DNA of 64,000 bases from Paracoccaceae bacterium (GTDB lineage Bacteria; Pseudomonadota; Alphaproteobacteria; Rhodobacterales; Rhodobacteraceae): the NCBI GenBank assembly GCA_020446815.1, contig JAGRDY010000014.1:62001-126000 (forward strand). The letters run 5' to 3'. Each line of letters opens with the position of its first letter. Position 1 is the first letter of the stretch. Of the stretch, positions 59,823 through 64,000 are shown in pieces. Position numbers and translations under genes: made by a program. A model generated the notes under the pieces. It was not told the origin of the DNA and did not search any database. It was given only the letters and a program-made list of their open reading frames with translations.

Positions 59823-61291
59823 CAGCTTTCCATCGTGTCGCGGATCAACCGGTCAAGCGCCATCACCCCCCAGCCGGTCGCCCCTTTCGGGGCCAGCGCC
59901 GTTGCCTTTGGCGGCAAGGTCACCCCGGCGATGTCAAGATGGATCCAGGGTGTTTCATCCTTGACGAACCTCTTGAGGAATTGTGCCGCGGTGATCGACC
60001 CCGCCGGCCGGCCGCATGAATTCTTCATGTCGGCGATCCGGCTTTTGAGCAATTCGTCATAGGCCGGCCCCAACGGCATCCGCCAGGCGCCTTCGCCTTC
60101 GGCGGCGGCCGCCTTGAGAAAGGCCTTGCACAAAGTATCGTCGTTGGAAAAGGCGCCGGCGTTCTCATGACCCAGGCCGATGATGATCGCACCGGTCAGG
60201 GTGGCCAGGTTGATCATGCCCGCCGGTTTGAACCGTTCTTGCGCATACCAGAGCACATCGGCCAGAACCAGGCGGCCTTCGGCATCGGTGTTGATCACCT
60301 CGATGGTATCGCCCTTCATCGACCTGACCACATCGCCGGGGCGCTGGGCGCGCCCGTCGGGCATGTTTTCGACCAGGCCGACGACGCCCACGACATTGGC
60401 CCTGGCCTTGCGCAGGGCAAGGGCGCGCATGACGCCGGAGACGACACCGGCGCCGCCCATGTCCATGGTCATTTCCTCCATGCCGAGCGCGGGTTTGATC
60501 GAAATGCCGCCGGTATCAAAGACGACGCCCTTGCCGACCAGGGCAAAGGGCGCCTGCCCCTTCGCGCCGCCATGCCATTGCATCACAACCACCTGCGAGG
60601 GGCTTTCAGACCCCTGCCCCACGCCCAGAAGCGCGCGCATCCCGAGTTTTTCCAACTGCTCTTCATCCAGGATTTCGATCTCCAGACCAAGATCGCGCAT
60701 TGCCGCCAGACGGTCGGAAAACCCGACCGTCGTCAGGACATTTGCAGGCTCGTTGACCAGATCGCGGGTAAAGCACACCCCTTGCGCCACCGCCTGCATG
60801 GGCGCGGCGGCCGCCCTGACCGCATCGGGCTTGTCGACATGAAATGTCGCGTTCCCCTTTTTCGTTTTATCATCAGTATGATATTGCGAAAACGCATAGC
60901 TTCCCAACGTCAGACCAAAGGCGACATCGGCGGCGCGCGGATGGTTCGCGGCCAGCACCGCAACCCCCGCTTCGCCGAGTTCCCGCCCGATCGCCGAACC
61001 GGCCTTGCGCGCCTCGATCCCCGTCGATTTTCTGGGCAGCTTGACCAGTTGGACAGCCTCGGCCGGCACGCCCGCCGGGAATTTCAGATCCAGTGCCTCC
61101 GCCACCTTCAGCTTTGCCCAGGCGCCGTTTGCCAGCGCCCGCGAAATCGCGCCGCGCATCTTGCGGTCGAGCCGGCGAACGATGGCGCCGGGCCGGTCAT
61201 CCGCAGCGATCAGCACCGCGACGCGGCCCGATACCTGGCACAGGCCATCGAAGTCCGTTTCACGAAAATCCACCAAAACTTGCTCGCTCAT
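59822..61291 (-). CDS. pepA: Leucyl aminopeptidase (cytosol aminopeptidase, M17)
   Basis: A metallo-aminopeptidase of 489 residues. The C-terminal catalytic domain carries 'GKGVVFDTGGISIKPALGME' (the metal-binding lysine and aspartate), 'MDMGGAGVVSGVMRALA' and 'VINTDAEGRLVLADVLWYAQE' with metal ligands D, E and catalytic arginine. The N-terminal half is a macro-like domain. GGAGG precedes the ATG at 61291; the open frame continues far upstream. It is divergent from lptF. Confidence 0.96.
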   Translation of the reverse strand: MSEQVLVDFRETDFDGLCQVSGRVAVLIAADDRPGAIVRRLDRKMRGAISRALANGAWAKLKVAEALDLKFPAGVPAEAVQLVKLPRKSTGIEARKAGSAIGRELGEAGVAVLAANHPRAADVAFGLTLGSYAFSQYHTDDKTKKGNATFHVDKPDAVRAAAAPMQAVAQGVCFTRDLVNEPANVLTTVGFSDRLAAMRDLGLEIEILDEEQLEKLGMRALLGVGQGSESPSQVVVMQWHGGAKGQAPFALVGKGVVFDTGGISIKPALGMEEMTMDMGGAGVVSGVMRALALRKARANVVGVVGLVENMPDGRAQRPGDVVRSMKGDTIEVINTDAEGRLVLADVLWYAQERFKPAGMINLATLTGAIIIGLGHENAGAFSNDDTLCKAFLKAAAAEGEGAWRMPLGPAYDELLKSRIADMKNSCGRPAGSITAAQFLKRFVKDETPWIHLDIAGVTLPPKATALAPKGATGWGVMALDRLIRDTMES

Positions 61292-61421
61292 CGCATCCTC
61301 CGGCCGGGTTTTGCCGGACCCTACCCGCCGGCCTTGCGTTTTACCAGATATCAGTTTTCCCCATTGCCGGTTTCGGTTAGAAACGACCCGACAAGCACGA
61401 CGGGAAAGCGGGGGTATCAAC

Positions 61422-62564
61422 GTGGCCAGGTTCGACAGGTATCTTCTGTCGCAGTTTCTGGCGCTTTTCGGTTTCTTTGCGCTTGTGCTTGTTGCGGTAT
61501 ACTGGGTCAACCGCGCCGTGACCTTGTTCGACAGGTTGATTTCCGATGGCCAGTCGGCATGGGTGTTTTTGGAATTCACCGCCCTTTCCCTGCCCAATGT
61601 GATCCGCCTCGTCCTGCCGATCGCGGCGTTCGTGGCAACCGTCTACGCGACCAACCGGCTGTCATCCGAAAGCGAACTGGTCGTGATGCAGGCGACCGGA
61701 TTTTCGCCCTTTCGGATGGCCCGTCCGGTCATCTATTTCGGGCTGATCATCGGCTTGCTCATGTCGATCCTCGTGCATGTTCTGGTCCCGGTAAGCCGCG
61801 CCAAGCTTGCCGATCGCAGCGGCGAGATTTCCGAAAACATTGCGTCGCGTTTTCTGTCCGAAGGCGTCTTCCTGCACCCGGCCGAGGGCATAACCTTTTA
61901 CATCCGCACGATCACGCCGAATGGCGAGCTGAAAGACATATTCCTGTCGGATTCGCGCAAGAGCGGCGCGCGTGTGACCTATACGGCCAGAAGCGCATTG
62001 CTGGTCAAAAGCGAAACCGGCCCCAAACTGGTGATGTTCGACGGGCTTGCGCAATCGCTTGGGCGCGCGGACAGGAAACTGTCGGTGACGCGCTTCAAGG
62101 ATTTTTCCTATGACATCGGCGCCCTGATCGCGGCGCGGGCCAGCAGAATTCGCGCACTGGACGAAATTCCCACGGCGGAGCTGCTTTTCCCGGAATCTCC
62201 TGCCACCGATGGCCGCGCCCTGCCCGATGCCGACATCAGATTTGTCGTGCATGACCGCATCGCCAATTCCCTGCTGGGGCTGGTGGCCTCGCTTGTCGGG
62301 TTTTCGGCACTCCTGATGGGCGGCTACAGCCGGTTCGGCAAATGGCGGCAAACCGGCATCGCGGTGTTTGCGCTGATCCTGGTGCAACTCACCGTGAACG
62401 CGGCTGCGAATGCCGCGATCAGGGATGCCGCTTTCTGGCCGCTGGTTTATGTGCCGGTTCTGGTTGGGGCGGTGATTGCCTCGATGATGCTGGCTTATGC
62501 AGGACGGGTGCGCCGCCGCCCCAGGGCGTTCGCGAACATGCCGAAGGGAAGCGCCCTGTCATGA
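61422..62564 (+). CDS. lptF: LPS export permease LptF
   Basis: A subunit of the LptBFG inner-membrane transporter that extracts lipopolysaccharide. 380 residues with an N-terminal TM module ('RYLLSQFLALFGFFALVLVA', 'LPNVIRLVLPIAAFVATVYA', 'ELVVMQATGFSPFRMARPVI'), a periplasmic beta-jellyroll and three C-terminal helices. The start is the GTG at 61422, chosen because the LptF motif 'FDRYLLSQF' begins there; the frame opens further upstream inside pepA's other strand. The stop overlaps lptG (ATGA). Confidence 0.93.
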   Translation: MARFDRYLLSQFLALFGFFALVLVAVYWVNRAVTLFDRLISDGQSAWVFLEFTALSLPNVIRLVLPIAAFVATVYATNRLSSESELVVMQATGFSPFRMARPVIYFGLIIGLLMSILVHVLVPVSRAKLADRSGEISENIASRFLSEGVFLHPAEGITFYIRTITPNGELKDIFLSDSRKSGARVTYTARSALLVKSETGPKLVMFDGLAQSLGRADRKLSVTRFKDFSYDIGALIAARASRIRALDEIPTAELLFPESPATDGRALPDADIRFVVHDRIANSLLGLVASLVGFSALLMGGYSRFGKWRQTGIAVFALILVQLTVNAAANAAIRDAAFWPLVYVPVLVGAVIASMMLAYAGRVRRRPRAFANMPKGSALS

Positions 62565-63658
62565 CGCTTGCACTATATCTGGCCCGACGGTTCGTCTGGA
62601 CTTTCCTTTATGTCTTCGCCGGCTTCTTCATCATCCTTTTCTTCATCGACGTGGTCGAACAGATCAGGCGGTTCGCGCGATTTGATCTGGGTCTGGGGCC
62701 CCTGGCGGAACTGGCGCTGCTGAATGTGCCCGCTTCGGTATACCGGATCCTGCCCCTGATCGTCATTCTGGCGTCGATTGCCCTGTTTCTTGCCCTGGCG
62801 CGGTCCTCGGAACTGGTCGTCATTCGGGCATCGGGGCGTTCCGCGCTTCGGATGCTTGTCGCCCCGGTCGTGGCGGCGCTGATCATCGGCGTGGTGGCGG
62901 TGGCGGTGTTCAACCCGATCGTCGCCGGAACCACCAAGAGATACGAGGCGCTTTCCGGACGCTATCAAAGGGACGACAATAATGTTCTGTCGATCTCGCG
63001 CGAAGGATTCTGGCTGCGCCAGGGCGGCCCCGACGGGCAAACCGTGATCCGCGCGGACCGCTCCAATCCCGATGGCACGACCCTTTTTGGCGTCACCTTT
63101 CTTTCGTTTTCCCCCGATGGCGGACCTTTCATGCGCATCGAGGCGGACGAGGCGACGTTGGGCAAAGGGGTCTGGACCATTGCCAATGCCAAGGAGTGGC
63201 GGTTCACCCAGGGCGAAAACCCCGAACAGACAGCCCAGACCCATCGAAGCATGACCTTGCCCTCCGATCTGACGGCAGACCAGATTCGCGACAGCTTCGG
63301 CACACCGTCCGCCATACCCATCTGGCAGTTGCCTGCATTCATCACCGCGCTGGAACGTGCGGGTTTCTCGCCCAGAAAGCATCGTGTCTGGTTGCAAATG
63401 GAACTGGCATTGCCCTTACTATTGGCCACGATGGTCCTGGTGGGCGCGGGCTTCACGATGCGTCATGCGCGATCCGGGCGGACTGGCATGATGGTTCTTT
63501 TGGCGATAATTGCGGGATTTTCGATCTTTTTGCTGCGCAATTTTGCGCAGGTCCTTGGCGAGACCGGCCAGATCCCGATCCTGGTATCGGCATGGAGCCC
63601 GCCGACGGCGGCGATGCTTTTTTCGCTCAGCCTGCTTTTGCACCTGGAGGACGGCTGA
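62561..63658 (+). CDS. lptG: LPS export permease LptG
   Basis: Partner of LptF, 365 residues: 'LYLARRFVWTFLYVFAGFF', 'ELALLNVPASVYRILPLIVI' and 'SSELVVIRASGRSALRMLVA' at the N-terminus, then a jellyroll domain and a C-terminal TM part ('MELALPLLLATMVLVGAGFT'). The start ATG overlaps the lptF stop; the earlier open frame inside lptF is not used. lptD follows with a TGATG overlap. Confidence 0.94.
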   Translation: MTLALYLARRFVWTFLYVFAGFFIILFFIDVVEQIRRFARFDLGLGPLAELALLNVPASVYRILPLIVILASIALFLALARSSELVVIRASGRSALRMLVAPVVAALIIGVVAVAVFNPIVAGTTKRYEALSGRYQRDDNNVLSISREGFWLRQGGPDGQTVIRADRSNPDGTTLFGVTFLSFSPDGGPFMRIEADEATLGKGVWTIANAKEWRFTQGENPEQTAQTHRSMTLPSDLTADQIRDSFGTPSAIPIWQLPAFITALERAGFSPRKHRVWLQMELALPLLLATMVLVGAGFTMRHARSGRTGMMVLLAIIAGFSIFLLRNFAQVLGETGQIPILVSAWSPPTAAMLFSLSLLLHLEDG

Positions 63659-64000
63659 TGCGGTTGCTGCTGGCCATCTTTCTGTCGCTTTGTACGGGGC
63701 CGCTTTGGGCGCAGGAAAAGGCGACCCTGGTTGCCGATCACATTTTTCTGGGCGGCGACGAAAAGCTCACCGCCGAAGGATCGGTCGAGATATTTTATCA
63801 GGGAACGCGGCTGACCGCGTCGCGCATCGTTTATGACAGCGCCGCCGACAGCCTGTCCATCGACGGGCCGATCACGCTTGACGATGGCCGGGGGGCCACG
63901 GTTCTGGCCAGTTCCGCGGAATTGTCGCGTGACATGGCGCAGGGCATCTTGAAAAGCGCGCGACTGGTATTCGAAAACCGGTTGCAGATCGCCGCGGTCG
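63658..64000 (+). CDS. lptD: LPS-assembly protein LptD, 5' part (cut by window edge)
   Basis: Only the first about 114 residues are within the window. They begin with a signal peptide (MRLLLAIFLSLCTGPLWAQ) and continue with an OstA-type jellyroll repeat: 'ATLVADHIFLGGDEKLTAEG', 'GTRLTASRIVYDSAADSLSI' and 'GPITLDDGRG'. LptD forms the outer-membrane LPS translocon with LptE. The ATG shares its A with the lptG stop (TGATG). Confidence 0.88.
   Translation, partial: MRLLLAIFLSLCTGPLWAQEKATLVADHIFLGGDEKLTAEGSVEIFYQGTRLTASRIVYDSAADSLSIDGPITLDDGRGATVLASSAELSRDMAQGILKSARLVFENRLQIAAV

Noticed and set aside
60167-62113. 648-codon plus-strand frame crossing pepA and lptF
   Set aside because: It is antisense to pepA and out of frame with lptF, and spans a divergent promoter region.

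Overview
The window is a high-GC alphaproteobacterial chromosome segment, most likely from the order Rhodobacterales. The main support is the gene order dusB(nifR3)-ntrB-ntrC-ntrY-ntrX-trkA-trkH-hfq-hflX and the cluster holC-pepA-lptF-lptG-lptD. Other support is a Mg-type HemB, a fused IspDF, a CckA phosphorelay kinase, a GTTC-N7-GTTC (alphaproteobacterial LexA-type) site before recA, and the small families DUF6456 and DUF6477. No rRNA, tRNA, CRISPR array or intact insertion sequence was seen.

Layout. 1-5.2 kb: a thioredoxin-fold protein (cut by the window edge), rpe and pgm on the minus strand, then a FrnE/DsbA-like protein and a Bcr/CflA-type exporter on the plus strand. 5.2-15.1 kb: mfd, a small membrane protein, hemB, a SYLF lipoprotein, a 3-hydroxyisobutyrate dehydrogenase-family reductase, and a penicillin acylase-family hydrolase coupled to a GNAT acetyltransferase. 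15.1-27.0 kb: a long minus-strand block with nitrogen regulation (DusB, NtrBC, NtrYX), potassium uptake (TrkAH), Hfq and HflX. 27.3-30.8 kb: ispDF-pgpA-cinA(C-terminal), a RatA/Coq10-like protein, hpt and a small membrane protein. 30.8-38.2 kb: a LysR regulator, cytochrome c', a di-heme cytochrome, lipA, the divergent DUF6456/DUF6477 pair, an MttB-family methyltransferase and a DUF1330 protein. 38.2-48.9 kb: alaS, recA, a short sulfotransferase, cckA, an RsmB-type rRNA methyltransferase and PHA synthase. 49.4-54.8 kb: an accessory-looking segment with a truncated TorC-like monohaem cytochrome, a TorA/DorA-type molybdoenzyme, chrA and a 3' remnant of chrB. 54.8-64 kb: ndk, an ABC-F ATPase, marC, a retroviral-type aspartic protease, an FkbM methyltransferase, holC, pepA, lptF, lptG and the start of lptD.

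Many genes are translationally coupled by ATGA or TGATG overlaps (dusB-ntrB-ntrC, ntrY-ntrX, ispDF-pgpA-cinA, pepA-holC, lptF-lptG-lptD, alaS with DUF1330). Several real starts are TTG or GTG and are picked out by Shine-Dalgarno sequences (pgm, dusB, ispDF, cckA). hflX has no ordinary start codon at the expected place.

The points most worth a second look are these. (1) The 49.4-54.8 kb segment: its cytochrome keeps only the C-terminal haem domain of TorC, and its chrB is cut off next to ndk. (2) NtrC and NtrX both lack the GAFTGA sigma-54 contact loop. (3) A perfect TTAA-N7-TTAA CtrA-type site precedes cckA. (4) A GTTC-N7-GTTC site and a second GTTC-N7-GAAC palindrome lie upstream of recA. 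(5) The hflX reading frame starts without ATG, GTG or TTG.
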